Part shown: in pieces, positions 7,993 through 16,321 of the stretch | Layout of the letters: every line of letters begins with the position of its first letter | How positions within the stretch are numbered: the stretch's first letter is position 1 | Source: Opitutaceae bacterium BACL24 MAG-120322-bin51 | Lineage (GTDB): Bacteria; Verrucomicrobiota; Verrucomicrobiia; Opitutales; Coraliomargaritaceae | Direction of reading: 5' to 3' | DNA: 64,000 bases | NCBI GenBank assembly: GCA_905182465.1 | Contig: CAJJBI010000001.1 | Span: 155,049-219,048, forward strand | Notes under the pieces: generated by a model | What the model was told of the DNA's origin: nothing | The model's input: only the letters and a program-made list of their open reading frames with translations | Databases searched by the model: none | Program-made: the position numbers and the translations under genes

Positions 7993-9192
7993 ATGTCCAA
8001 CCAGCAAAAATATGACCGTGGTGATATTCGTCGTTTAAATGCGGTCAGTGTGTTGAATCAACTGAGGGTGCATGGATCGCTTTCGCGCGCAAATATTGCA
8101 TCCGAACTGGGGCTGACGCGAGCGACGGTGTCGAGTATTGTTACGGTTCTGATCGAGGCCTCATTGGTGCGGGAGACGGAATATGTGAGTGGTGCCGCTG
8201 GCCGTCCGGGCTTGTTGTTGGAGTTAAATCCGAACTATGGTTGTATGATTGCGCTGGAGATTGATTTGGATCGCATTTCACTATTGTTGACGAATGCGGG
8301 GCAGGAACCGCTATGGCGCCAAAACCTTCAACTTGAGCCCGAAGCGAGTGCGGATGTAACCTTAGCGAGCGCAGCGGAGCTGGTTGAGCAGGCGCTCAAG
8401 CGCGGCATCCGGCAGGATTTGCCATGTCTTGGCATCAGCGTGGCGTGGGCGGGCTTGGTAAATCATGCCGATGGTCGCTTGGCGTATGGGCCGACCTCCG
8501 GCTGGTCGGACATTCCTCTCAAGGCGGATTGGGAGGCACGCTTTGAGGTGCCGATCACTATCCAGAATGAGGCGCATGCGGCTGCGATTGGGATGCATCA
8601 TTTTGGGCCTAGGCCGGGAGTGCGTAACTTGATCTATTTAAGTTTAGGTGTGGGGCTCGGTGCTGGGATCTATGTGGATGGTTCGCTGTTGCTTGGAAAG
8701 CACGGCTATTTTGGGCAGGTGGGGCACACTCATTTTGCTGAGAACGGCATTACTTGTAGTTGTGGAAAGCAGGGCTGCTGGGTGACGGAGATTAGCCTGC
8801 CAGCTTTAATACGAAAACTTGTAGCAACTGGGGTGGAATTACCCGAGGGGAATGGCTCTGAATTGGATGTGCTTGAAGCGGTGTATCAGTTGGCGCAGGC
8901 TGGCGATGAACGTGTGTTAGAGGTGCTTAATGCGGTGGGTCGTCAGATCGGGCAGGGGGCTGCGCCTCTGGTGGAGTGCTTTAACCCATCGCAGGTCATT
9001 TTTGGTGGACGTATGGGTAAATTAATCAAACTGGTAGAGTCGGACGTCCGCTCGGCATTATTGGAGCAGACCTTGCCATATATGGCTGAAGACCTCGAAG
9101 TAGTGGTGAATGCTTCTGACGATGATTCACTCTTGGGTGGTCTGGCGACTGTCTTTGATGCGACGATGACCAACCCGATCCGGGAAGTATAG
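7993..9192 (+). CDS. ROK family transcriptional regulator
   Basis: An N-terminal winged helix-turn-helix (RRLNAVSVLNQLRVHG through TRATVSSIVTVLIEASLV) is fused to a ROK domain. The zinc-site pattern GHTHF...CSCGKQGC is present near residues 244-262. The phosphate-binding loop that kinases of this family carry (DIGGT) reads EIDLD here, so this is a sugar-responsive repressor rather than a sugar kinase. The start is set at the ATG at 7993; a TTG at 7981 would add four residues, and neither has a clear ribosome binding site. It is divergent from the DUF1080/oxidoreductase operon and probably controls it. The ligand is unknown. Confidence 0.9.
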   Translation: MSNQQKYDRGDIRRLNAVSVLNQLRVHGSLSRANIASELGLTRATVSSIVTVLIEASLVRETEYVSGAAGRPGLLLELNPNYGCMIALEIDLDRISLLLTNAGQEPLWRQNLQLEPEASADVTLASAAELVEQALKRGIRQDLPCLGISVAWAGLVNHADGRLAYGPTSGWSDIPLKADWEARFEVPITIQNEAHAAAIGMHHFGPRPGVRNLIYLSLGVGLGAGIYVDGSLLLGKHGYFGQVGHTHFAENGITCSCGKQGCWVTEISLPALIRKLVATGVELPEGNGSELDVLEAVYQLAQAGDERVLEVLNAVGRQIGQGAAPLVECFNPSQVIFGGRMGKLIKLVESDVRSALLEQTLPYMAEDLEVVVNASDDDSLLGGLATVFDATMTNPIREV

Positions 9193-9387
9193 TCAGTCTT
9201 CCGCTTTAAATTGATTCAACTCCCAAGGACGCGCACCGCATTCGTTGGCGATCTGGTTGAAAGCCTCGATTTCAGCTTCAGATAGTGGACCACGTTCGCG
9301 CACGATTTCAGCGCTGGTGCTCTCGAGGAGTGCGTGGTGATCGCCAGGGCAATCTTAGCAGGAAGTCGTGGCGAGGAGGATTTCCAT
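9193..9387 (-). pseudogene. Small 64-codon reading frame with an in-frame TAA at codon 11
   Basis: An ATG follows the uxaC stop after 4 bp, with AGGA overlapping that stop as a possible ribosome binding site. The frame reads MEILLATTSC, then TAA (complement of 9355-9357), then continues open as DCPGDHHALLESTSAEIV and on to KAED with a normal stop. The downstream composition looks protein-like, so this is either a small gene broken by one substitution or a sequence error (AAA to TAA would restore Lys). It would be translationally coupled to uxaC. I do not recognise the family. Confidence 0.45.
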
Positions 9388-9391
9388 GGTC

Positions 9392-10801
9392 CTATGAGTG
9401 GGATAAGCTGAAATAGCTTTTCGCGTTGTCGATGCAGATGCCTTTGACTAGCTGATTGAGCACCTCGGTATCATCTGGGATTAATCCGGCATCGACGTCC
9501 TGTCCGATTATGTTGCAGAGTAAGCGACGGAAATATTCATGACGCGGGAAACTTAGGAAGCTGCGTGAGTCGGTTAGCATGCCGATGAACTTAGGAAAGA
9601 GTCCGACGCTGGAGAGCGTCTCCATTTGATTTGTCATGCCGTGCAGGGTATCGAGGTGCCACCAGCCGCTGCCGAGTTGCATTTTGCCGGCGATCTTGCC
9701 GTCTTGAAAAGCACCCATCATCACTGCGATGGGATATAAAGCGGCGGGATTCACGTGGTAGAAGATACACTTTGGCAGTGCTTCTTCGACATCCAGGCTG
9801 TCGAGGAAGTGTGCCATCTTTGTTATGAAGCTGTCATCATACATCGCGTCGTGACCTGTATCGGCGCCGAGCTTAAGACGAATGCGTGTATTCGGACGAC
9901 GGATAACTCCAATGTGAAATTGCATCGCCCAACCGCGAGCGGCATTCCAACGGGCGACATGCTGAAGGATGAAGGTGCGCCACTGTTCGTCTTCCAAACT
10001 AGTGAGTGCTTGTTCAGCACGCAGTTTAGCGAAGATCTGATCCGCCTCCTTGTCGGAACAAGGCGCATATGGGAAGGTGTTGACATCGTGATCCGAAAAA
10101 CAGCCACCGCAGTCATGGAAGTGATCATGGCGGAGCTTGAGCGCCGCGATGTAGCCAGAGGCATCCGCCAGTGGATTGTCAGTCAGCGCAGCCATGCGAT
10201 CTGCCCATTGATTCCATGCTATTGAGTCTGTCGTGAGCATCGCTCCATCAGGACGAAAGTTCGGGCAAAGGCGTGTCGGGTGATCGGTTTTCGCGAACGC
10301 AGTATGATGATCTAGCTTATCAAGCGGATCATCGGTCGTGCCGATGGCATGGATGTTGAAGTCTGTCAGGATATTATGAACCCGAAATTGATCCGAAGCG
10401 AGTTGCGCATTGGCAAGCTCCCAGATGTCCTCTGCCGTGGATTCGCTCAGAACTAGATCACAATTGAAATAACGATTCAGTTCTAGGTGTGTCCAATGAT
10501 GTAGCGGATTACGAATCGTTTGAGGGACGGTTTTTGCCCATGCGAGGAAGCGCTCTTTGGGATCGCTGTCCTTTCCCGTGATCAACTCTTCGGGAATGCC
10601 GGCAGCGCGCATGGCACGCCATTTGTAATGGTCTTCGGAAAGCCAGATGTCGGCCAAGTCGCCAAAGCCCGCATTCTCTGCTACGTCTTTTGGTGATAGG
10701 TGCGTATGGTAATCGAAGATCGGCTGATGCGCCGCTACTTCGTGAAACAAGCGCTGCGCTGTCTTGTTGCTGAGAAGGAAGTTTTCGTTGAGGTAGCTCA
10801 T
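9392..10801 (-). CDS. uxaC: Glucuronate isomerase (uronate isomerase)
   Basis: The 469-residue protein matches UxaC along its length. The N-terminal FDYHTHLSPKDVAENAGF carries the metal-binding HxH (H32, H34), and later segments include NRYFNCDLVL, GTTDDPLDKLDHH and PNFRPDGA. It isomerises D-glucuronate to D-fructuronate, and galacturonate to tagaturonate, as the first cytoplasmic step of hexuronate breakdown. It follows the sulfatase gene by 31 bp on the same strand, so the pair points to use of a sulfated, uronic-acid-containing polysaccharide. The rest of the uronate pathway (uxuA/B, kdgK, kdgA) is not in the window. Confidence 0.95.
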   Translation of the reverse strand: MSYLNENFLLSNKTAQRLFHEVAAHQPIFDYHTHLSPKDVAENAGFGDLADIWLSEDHYKWRAMRAAGIPEELITGKDSDPKERFLAWAKTVPQTIRNPLHHWTHLELNRYFNCDLVLSESTAEDIWELANAQLASDQFRVHNILTDFNIHAIGTTDDPLDKLDHHTAFAKTDHPTRLCPNFRPDGAMLTTDSIAWNQWADRMAALTDNPLADASGYIAALKLRHDHFHDCGGCFSDHDVNTFPYAPCSDKEADQIFAKLRAEQALTSLEDEQWRTFILQHVARWNAARGWAMQFHIGVIRRPNTRIRLKLGADTGHDAMYDDSFITKMAHFLDSLDVEEALPKCIFYHVNPAALYPIAVMMGAFQDGKIAGKMQLGSGWWHLDTLHGMTNQMETLSSVGLFPKFIGMLTDSRSFLSFPRHEYFRRLLCNIIGQDVDAGLIPDDTEVLNQLVKGICIDNAKSYFSLSHS

Positions 10802-10832
10802 TCCAATTTATCAATTTAACGTTGTTAGCTTA

Positions 10833-12659
10833 TTATAAGGCAACAGTTTTGTGTTCGTATTTGGTAAGCAATTGGAGCTGCATCTTTCTTTCGTAATTTT
10901 TGACTTTTAGTGACTGAACGGTAGGGAGGAGCGGTTTGGCATCGTCTCCAGCCCAATCGATGATGTTGAGCACGGATAAGGTGGCATAAGAATTCTCTTT
11001 GAGGAGGTGCTCGAGGCACTGGAGCCCTACTTTTTTGTCTCCAGATCGTAACAGTAGCCATCCAGCCATGGCTCTCACTTCGTGTGAATCGTCCTCTAGG
11101 CATTTTAAGGCGGATTGCGTGTCGTTGAGTAGGAAGCAACCGACAATTCCCCAATAGCGCAGCCCGATGTCGGAGCTTTTGAGTAACCCGCGAAGGGCTA
11201 GTAGGTTAGATTCGTTCTCTTCGAGTGCTAGATCGGCAGCATCCATTAGCTGAGGCAAATTGTAGAGACTTCGGTCACGCGCGACTTGGTAGATGGTTGT
11301 ATTGTTTTGGGCTGCGAGTTTGACCATCTCTGATTCGGGGAGCATCCCCGTATCGAACACCTTCTCCTGCCATGAGCGCAGATTGCTTTGCATGCGTTTG
11401 ATGACTTCCGCGTATTCAGGATTATCAATGAGGTTGTGAATACTGTCGGGGTCTTGCTCCATATCGTATAGTTCCTCCGTCCAGCCTTTCGGCTTAAAGA
11501 ACCGTGCTTCGATCTCCGAAGCCTTACCTGATTCCACATGCTCGACCCAAGCTTGTGTGGCCTTCATCTTCCAAAGGTAATTGAGGGGCTGCATCCATGG
11601 AGTGTAGGGCATGTAGTTACGAATGTAGAGGAACTGTTTATCACATATGGCTCGGGCGTTTTCATTGCGCTCATCCATACGTGTACGATATGCGTAGTGA
11701 AACGCTCGCTCTGGCTGCGGCTCTGTTCCTAAGAAGGCTTGCCCTTGCATGATGGCTGGAATTTTGGTGTCCGTAATGCGCAGCCAGGTGGCCGGCATGT
11801 CAATAAAGCTGACGATCCGATCAACTGTCATTCCTGGCTTTTCAGCGGGCCAGAGGTCTTTGTATTTTTCCGGAATTCGGATGATCAGTGGGCAATGGAT
11901 ACCACTACTAAAAAGGAAGCGTTTACTGCGTGGCAATACGCCTCCATGATCGGAGTTATAAATGACGATTGTATTATCCGCGAGTCCCAACGCTTCGAGT
12001 TGCTTGAGCGCATCCCCGATCGCTTGATCCATTCCTTGGATGGCATCGTGATATTTTGCATAGTTCATACGCATGGTTGGCAGATCGGGGTGATATTTGC
12101 GTAGTATGATATCTTTAGGGGAGTGTTTAGTTTTTTGAAAATCACCAAAGGCATTACTTTCATGCGACTGTGTTGAGTTGATGACTTGAAAAAAGGGCTG
12201 GTTGTTCTTGAGCTTATCCCATTCCACTTCTGCAGAGTTATCCCAGCAATCGCTATCCTTGCGACCACCGATATTGAAGTCGGTTTTTTTGTCGTTCCCT
12301 ACGTAATAGCCACTAGTTTTTAGATGATCTGGATAATATTTGATGAGGTCGTGTGGTATGTTGTAACGGCTCCGCATCGGATGTGTTCCCATGGATAGTG
12401 CATGAACCCCAGTGATCCAGGTGGAGCGGGACGGAGCGCAAACGGGGGCATTTGCATAGGCATGTGTATAGCGGAATCCTTCAGTTGCCAATTGATCGAT
12501 ATTCGGTGAATTGACATGCGGATTTCCGTAGCACCCGATCCAGTTGACGTTATTGTCTTCACTAGTGAGCCACAGTATGTTGGGGCGCTCTCCGGCCTGA
12601 ACCAGCAGTGACAATCCGGCTATGAAAGCATAGCTTAGCAGGAGGGCTTGTTTTATCAT
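10833..12659 (-). CDS. Secreted type I sulfatase with a C-terminal HEAT-like extension
   Basis: A signal peptide (residues 1-22) precedes RPNILWLTSEDNNVNWIGCYG, the metal-site start of arylsulfatase-superfamily enzymes. The maturation motif CAPSR (74-78), whose Cys becomes formylglycine, is intact, and YNSDHGGVLP lies mid-protein. The sulfatase core of about 480 residues is followed by about 120 residues of helical repeats resembling HEAT-type repeats (LLALRGLLKSSDIGLRYWG and similar units), as seen in several planctomycete/verrucomicrobial sulfatases annotated as heparan N-sulfatase-like. It would remove sulfate esters or N-sulfates from a marine glycan in the periplasm. No anaerobic maturase gene is nearby. 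The exact linkage is unknown. Confidence 0.92.
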   Translation of the reverse strand: MIKQALLLSYAFIAGLSLLVQAGERPNILWLTSEDNNVNWIGCYGNPHVNSPNIDQLATEGFRYTHAYANAPVCAPSRSTWITGVHALSMGTHPMRSRYNIPHDLIKYYPDHLKTSGYYVGNDKKTDFNIGGRKDSDCWDNSAEVEWDKLKNNQPFFQVINSTQSHESNAFGDFQKTKHSPKDIILRKYHPDLPTMRMNYAKYHDAIQGMDQAIGDALKQLEALGLADNTIVIYNSDHGGVLPRSKRFLFSSGIHCPLIIRIPEKYKDLWPAEKPGMTVDRIVSFIDMPATWLRITDTKIPAIMQGQAFLGTEPQPERAFHYAYRTRMDERNENARAICDKQFLYIRNYMPYTPWMQPLNYLWKMKATQAWVEHVESGKASEIEARFFKPKGWTEELYDMEQDPDSIHNLIDNPEYAEVIKRMQSNLRSWQEKVFDTGMLPESEMVKLAAQNNTTIYQVARDRSLYNLPQLMDAADLALEENESNLLALRGLLKSSDIGLRYWGIVGCFLLNDTQSALKCLEDDSHEVRAMAGWLLLRSGDKKVGLQCLEHLLKENSYATLSVLNIIDWAGDDAKPLLPTVQSLKVKNYERKMQLQLLTKYEHKTVAL

Positions 12660-12973
12660 GTGAGGGGTTTAGGGAATTGGGTTAACTTAAGAGCTAGCTC
12701 GAGTGCGATTCAGTAAGCTTTTTTAGAGCAAAATGTTCTCCTATGACAGAGTCTTTTCAAATCGTGGTAAGCGATTCCGGTAAGGATCATTAGACTGGGG
12801 CAATCGCGACCGCATTTGGCGTAATTGTATAAAATTCAAACCTAGATAAATCTGAAAGGGCTGTAAATATAAACTGACGATATAAGACAATATTTATAGG
12901 TATTATGTAATCCGTAAAGTAATCATATACAGCTAAAAAAGCTATAGATTGCCAATTAGGTTAATTTATCTAT
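12660..12973. other. 314-bp AT-rich intergenic region between divergent sulfatase and AraC genes
   Basis: No credible reading frame. The right half is strongly AT-rich and contains a small inverted repeat, AGCTAAAAAAGCT, near 12933-12945, about 30 bp before the AraC start. It presumably holds the divergent promoters of the sulfatase-uxaC and AraC genes. No operator or riboswitch is recognisable. Confidence 0.5.
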
Positions 12974-13861
12974 ATGAAGGTATTTAGTAAGGATTTCGAT
13001 TACTTTCTTGTCTTACTATCTTTTGAGTGCTTGCTTATATTTTTTATGATACCCCCGTCGCTTGTCTCAAAAATGCTTGAAAGCAGGATCAGTGATTTCT
13101 GCAATTCCCTTCAATCTGGGCAGTTGTTAGAGTCACTTTTTGATAGTGTCCCTGGCGCTTTCTATTTTGTCAAAGACTGCGAGAGTTGCTTTATGGCAGG
13201 AAGTTTGAGTTTTGTTAAAACTTTGGGAGAGACTTCAGTCGAAGCGATTTTGGGTAAAACGGATTATGACTTCAGTCCTGATTTTTTGGCAGATGCATTT
13301 TATGCGGATGACCAACGCGTGGTCCGCACGGGCGAGGGGATTTTTAATAAGATCGAGTTGGTGCCTTCGGGGGATGGTTCGCTGGATTGGCTTTGCACGA
13401 CGAAGGTGCCGTTGTTCGATGCGAAAGGTAAGGTCGTTGGACTTGCGGGCGTGGCTCGCGTGATTCGTGATCATGATGCGGTCTACGCGGACCACCCTGA
13501 GATGCATCGCATTGTGAATCATGTGCGGCAGCACTATCGCGAAAAGCTTTCGATCGCCGACCTTGCTGAGGTTGCTGGCATTTCAGTAAGTTCGCAGGAG
13601 CGACTATTTAAGAAGACCTTCGGCCTGACTCCGCTTATGTATTTGCGCAAGACGCGCCTGAATGCGGCCTGTAAATTATTACGTAGCACCAAGGTCGGAC
13701 TCTCCGAAATTCCGGTGCAATGTGGGTTTAATGATCAGACGAGTATGACGCGCGCCTTTCGCCAGGAGCTCAAAATCACGCCGCTTAAATATCGTCGCAG
13801 TTTCAGCGAAGCACCTAGAAGGCGTAGTAATGGCGCTTCCGCTGTCGTTCTGCGCTCGTAA
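12974..13861 (+). CDS. PAS-domain AraC-family transcriptional activator
   Basis: A PAS-like sensor domain (about residues 48-165: AFYFVKDCESCFMAG, ILGKTDYDFSP, TKVPLFDAKGKVVGLAG) precedes an AraC-type double helix-turn-helix (about 180-280: RIVNHVRQHYREKLSIADLA, RLFKKTFGLTPLMYLRKTRL, VQCGFNDQTSMTRAFRQEL). The first 24-33 residues are hydrophobic and lie in an AT-rich stretch, so the true start may be Met25 or Met34; no ribosome binding site decides it. It is 54 bp upstream of the MFS transporter on the same strand and resembles the second PAS-AraC protein that follows. It probably activates the adjacent sugar genes. The ligand is unknown. Confidence 0.88.
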   Translation: MKVFSKDFDYFLVLLSFECLLIFFMIPPSLVSKMLESRISDFCNSLQSGQLLESLFDSVPGAFYFVKDCESCFMAGSLSFVKTLGETSVEAILGKTDYDFSPDFLADAFYADDQRVVRTGEGIFNKIELVPSGDGSLDWLCTTKVPLFDAKGKVVGLAGVARVIRDHDAVYADHPEMHRIVNHVRQHYREKLSIADLAEVAGISVSSQERLFKKTFGLTPLMYLRKTRLNAACKLLRSTKVGLSEIPVQCGFNDQTSMTRAFRQELKITPLKYRRSFSEAPRRRSNGASAVVLRS

Positions 13862-13915
13862 CTTTAAATCTCACCCATTTCTAAGAAACAACACACTCCA
13901 CTAACACATACTAAT

Positions 13916-15439
13916 ATGCATCAAGATATTTCACCAAAAGATAAACAACTTCTTTTCTGGGGCAGTTTTCTAGCCCTGTTCGCTGCTGCGGTGGGCTTCG
14001 TATTCCGCGTGATGGTTCTGGGCGATTGGCAAGTTGAGTTCAATCTAACTGGAGCCGAGGTTGGGCGTATCTTTGGCGCATCGCTGTGGCCGATCGCAGT
14101 GACGATGATCTTATTCAGTCTGATCGTGGATAAGGTGGGTTATAAACCGTCGATCTATTGTGCCTTCACTTTGCAGATTCTCGGTGGCGTGCTGACTTTT
14201 ATGGCGGATTCGCCGAACACTCTTTACTGGGCGTCGATTTGCGCGGGTTTAGGGCATGGTGTTGTGGAAGCAGTCATCAATCCGGTTTGTGCGAGCATCT
14301 ATTACAAGGAGAAGAGTAAGATGCTGAATATCCTGCATGCCTCTTGGCCCGCGGGCTTTGTGGTTGGTGGTATTTTGATGCTGAGCCCCGGCTTGCGCGA
14401 TCTGGGTTGGAACTTGAAGGCTTTGTGGATCGTAATTCCAATTCTTTGCTATGGAGTGATGTTTATTAAACCGAAATTCCCAGTGGATGAGCGCGTGTTA
14501 AATAAAGTGCCTTATTCGGAAATGTTGAAAGAGGTCGGATTTTTAGGCACTTTCCTCGCTGCATTTTTATTGTTTTATGAGCTGTATGGTCGGTTTGGTA
14601 GTGAGACGGAGCATCTGATTTGGATCAGCTTGGGCGCGGGCGCGCTCATTGGTGCTGGCTTTGGGATTTTTACCAAGTCTATTGGCAAGCCGCTGTATTT
14701 TTTACTGTGTTTATTGATGATTCCTCTGGCGACGACGGAGCTTGGCACTGATGCATGGATTAAGGAGTTGATGACGCCGACGATGGGTGAATTTGCCGGG
14801 TGGGCGATTGTTGCATCGGCTTTGATTATGATGGTGCTGCGCTTTCAAGCTGGCTTTTTGACGAGCCGTTTCTCACCGCCGACAATTTTGGTAATTAGTA
14901 GTCTCTTCTCATTTTGTGGCTTGATGGCACTTTCCGTTTCCTCTGGCGTTGCGGTATGGGGCGCTTTCGTGCTCTACGCGGTGGGGCAAACATTCTACTG
15001 GCCGACAGTGCTCGGCTTTATTGCAGAGCGTTTCCCTAAAGGTGGAGCTTTAACGCTCAACTCTGCGACTGCGATTGGCTTGCTCGCCGTAGGGATTATA
15101 GGCACGCCAATATTGGGCGTTTTTAACGATAGTCATACCGTCAGTAATGTGAAATCGGTATCCGAAGAGATACATACAGCTGCTAAGTCCGATGCCTCGT
15201 TTTTCGGCGCGTCGTATGAATCGATTGATCGTGCAAAGGCCACAGAAATTGCTGCAGAGCAGGGCTTGAGTGATGAGTTGCAAGGCGCGATGAATGAGGC
15301 CTCTCGTCAATCGCTACGAACCACGGCTATCAGCTTTCCGTTGGTCATGCTGATCGCGTTCGGATTGATCGCTCTCTATTATCGTAAGATGGGCGGTTAC
15401 AAACCGATCGAGTTGCAACGTGAATCATCTAACAGCTAA
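13916..15439 (+). CDS. Major facilitator superfamily transporter
   Basis: The 507-residue product has about 12 membrane segments in two halves. The MFS loop 2-3 motif appears as DKVGYKPS near residues 76-83, and a charged central loop follows residue 180. The last third carries a soluble-looking insert (VSEEIHTAAKSDASFFGASYESID) between the final membrane segments, a feature of some verrucomicrobial/planctomycete sugar MFS proteins. Its location after a PAS-AraC regulator and before an oxidoreductase remnant and a sugar 3-epimerase suggests a sugar or polyol importer. The substrate is inference only. Confidence 0.88.
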   Translation: MHQDISPKDKQLLFWGSFLALFAAAVGFVFRVMVLGDWQVEFNLTGAEVGRIFGASLWPIAVTMILFSLIVDKVGYKPSIYCAFTLQILGGVLTFMADSPNTLYWASICAGLGHGVVEAVINPVCASIYYKEKSKMLNILHASWPAGFVVGGILMLSPGLRDLGWNLKALWIVIPILCYGVMFIKPKFPVDERVLNKVPYSEMLKEVGFLGTFLAAFLLFYELYGRFGSETEHLIWISLGAGALIGAGFGIFTKSIGKPLYFLLCLLMIPLATTELGTDAWIKELMTPTMGEFAGWAIVASALIMMVLRFQAGFLTSRFSPPTILVISSLFSFCGLMALSVSSGVAVWGAFVLYAVGQTFYWPTVLGFIAERFPKGGALTLNSATAIGLLAVGIIGTPILGVFNDSHTVSNVKSVSEEIHTAAKSDASFFGASYESIDRAKATEIAAEQGLSDELQGAMNEASRQSLRTTAISFPLVMLIAFGLIALYYRKMGGYKPIELQRESSNS

Positions 15440-15444
15440 TCGGT

Positions 15445-15510
15445 ATGACATCACCTAGAACTCTCAATGTCGGCCTCATGGGTGGTGGCCAGTCAGCGGA
15501 TGCGTTCTGA
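15445..15510 (+). pseudogene. Truncated N-terminus of a Gfo/Idh/MocA oxidoreductase gene
   Basis: Five bases after the MFS stop, an ATG opens a 21-residue peptide reading MTSPRTLNVGLMGGGQ, the beta1 strand and glycine loop of a Gfo/Idh/MocA Rossmann fold. Homology ends abruptly there: the next codons (SADAF, stop) are the antisense of the converging AraC gene's last codons. The rest of the oxidoreductase is therefore missing, and the junction lies near 15491-15495. A deletion or rearrangement seems to have joined the MFS-oxidoreductase operon to the AraC gene. The fragment is too short to be functional. Confidence 0.7.
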
Positions 15511-16248
15511 GTGTGTTTTCCGGTAGCGACCTGGGGATAAGCCAAAGAGTTTTTGAAATTCACGGGAAAAGTGACTGTGGTCATAAAAACCGACCTCTTG
15601 CGCGATGTAACTGAGGGTTTCTTCACTCTGCACAAGGATCTGGCTCGCACGGGTTAAGCGGTAGCGAATCAAAAAACGTGTAGGCGTTTGCTGGAAAGCG
15701 GCGCGGAAGCGGCGTTCTAGCTGGCTAATCGATAGACTCGCGACTTTCGCGAGATCAGCTACTTCAATGGATTCAGAGTAGTGCTGACCAATATATTCGA
15801 CCACTGAATTCATTCGCCGATAGGGCTGCCATGCATTTTCACTACGGTCTAGGTCACGCATATAGCCGATAATACCCACACAACTTCCTTCACGACTAAG
15901 AAGAGGGAATTTGCTTGTAACGTGCCATGAGACGGATCCATCCGTATTGGCGACCAGTTCAGCGCGCCCGAGGATGGGCTCCCTTGTTCTTATGACAGTG
16001 GCATCATCTTCAGAGTAGTCCGCGATCATGTAGCTGGGGAAGAAATCAAAATCAGTTTTGCCGATTAATTCCTGTTCGCTTTTAAGTCCGAGCTTCTCTA
16101 GTTGCTGCTGGTTGGCTCCGATAAAACGACCTTCCCGGTCCTTCATGAAAAAATAGACATCACCCAGACCAGTGAAACTGGCGAGTATACTGCTAGGATC
16201 AAGTTGATCGCGAGAGCTAGTGAGAGGTAGAGATTTATTTAAGTACAT
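15493..16248 (-). CDS. PAS-domain AraC-family transcriptional regulator (second copy)
   Basis: The start is taken at the ATG at 16248 (MYLNKSLPLTSS); a GTG at 16263 would add five residues. A PAS domain (about residues 25-145: VYFFMKDREGRFIGAN, LIGKTDFDFFPS, TSKFPLLSREGS) is followed by an AraC-type DNA-binding domain (about 150-250: VVEYIGQHYSESIEVADLA, RRFRAAFQQTPTRFLIRYRL, QEVGFYDHSHFSREFQKLFG). The layout matches the regulator about 2.5 kb to the left, including GKTD(Y/F)DF, so the two are paralogues. It is divergent from the epimerase/ThuA/oxidoreductase operon, its likely target. Its 3' end overlaps the truncated oxidoreductase remnant. Confidence 0.9.
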   Translation of the reverse strand: MYLNKSLPLTSSRDQLDPSSILASFTGLGDVYFFMKDREGRFIGANQQQLEKLGLKSEQELIGKTDFDFFPSYMIADYSEDDATVIRTREPILGRAELVANTDGSVSWHVTSKFPLLSREGSCVGIIGYMRDLDRSENAWQPYRRMNSVVEYIGQHYSESIEVADLAKVASLSISQLERRFRAAFQQTPTRFLIRYRLTRASQILVQSEETLSYIAQEVGFYDHSHFSREFQKLFGLSPGRYRKTHSERIR

Positions 16249-16263
16249 GCCGAAAATATACAC

Positions 16264-16278
16264 AATATAGCGGATATT
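16264..16278. promoter_or_regulatory. Possible operator: AATAT-N5-ATATT between divergent AraC and epimerase genes
   Basis: A 5-bp perfect inverted repeat with a 5-bp spacer lies immediately upstream of the AraC start in the 73-bp divergent gap. The position suits a regulator site, but it is short and AT-rich. Confidence 0.2.
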
Positions 16279-16321
16279 TTACAAGCTAAGTATCTGATAA
16301 AATGCTATTATATTGTTATTT

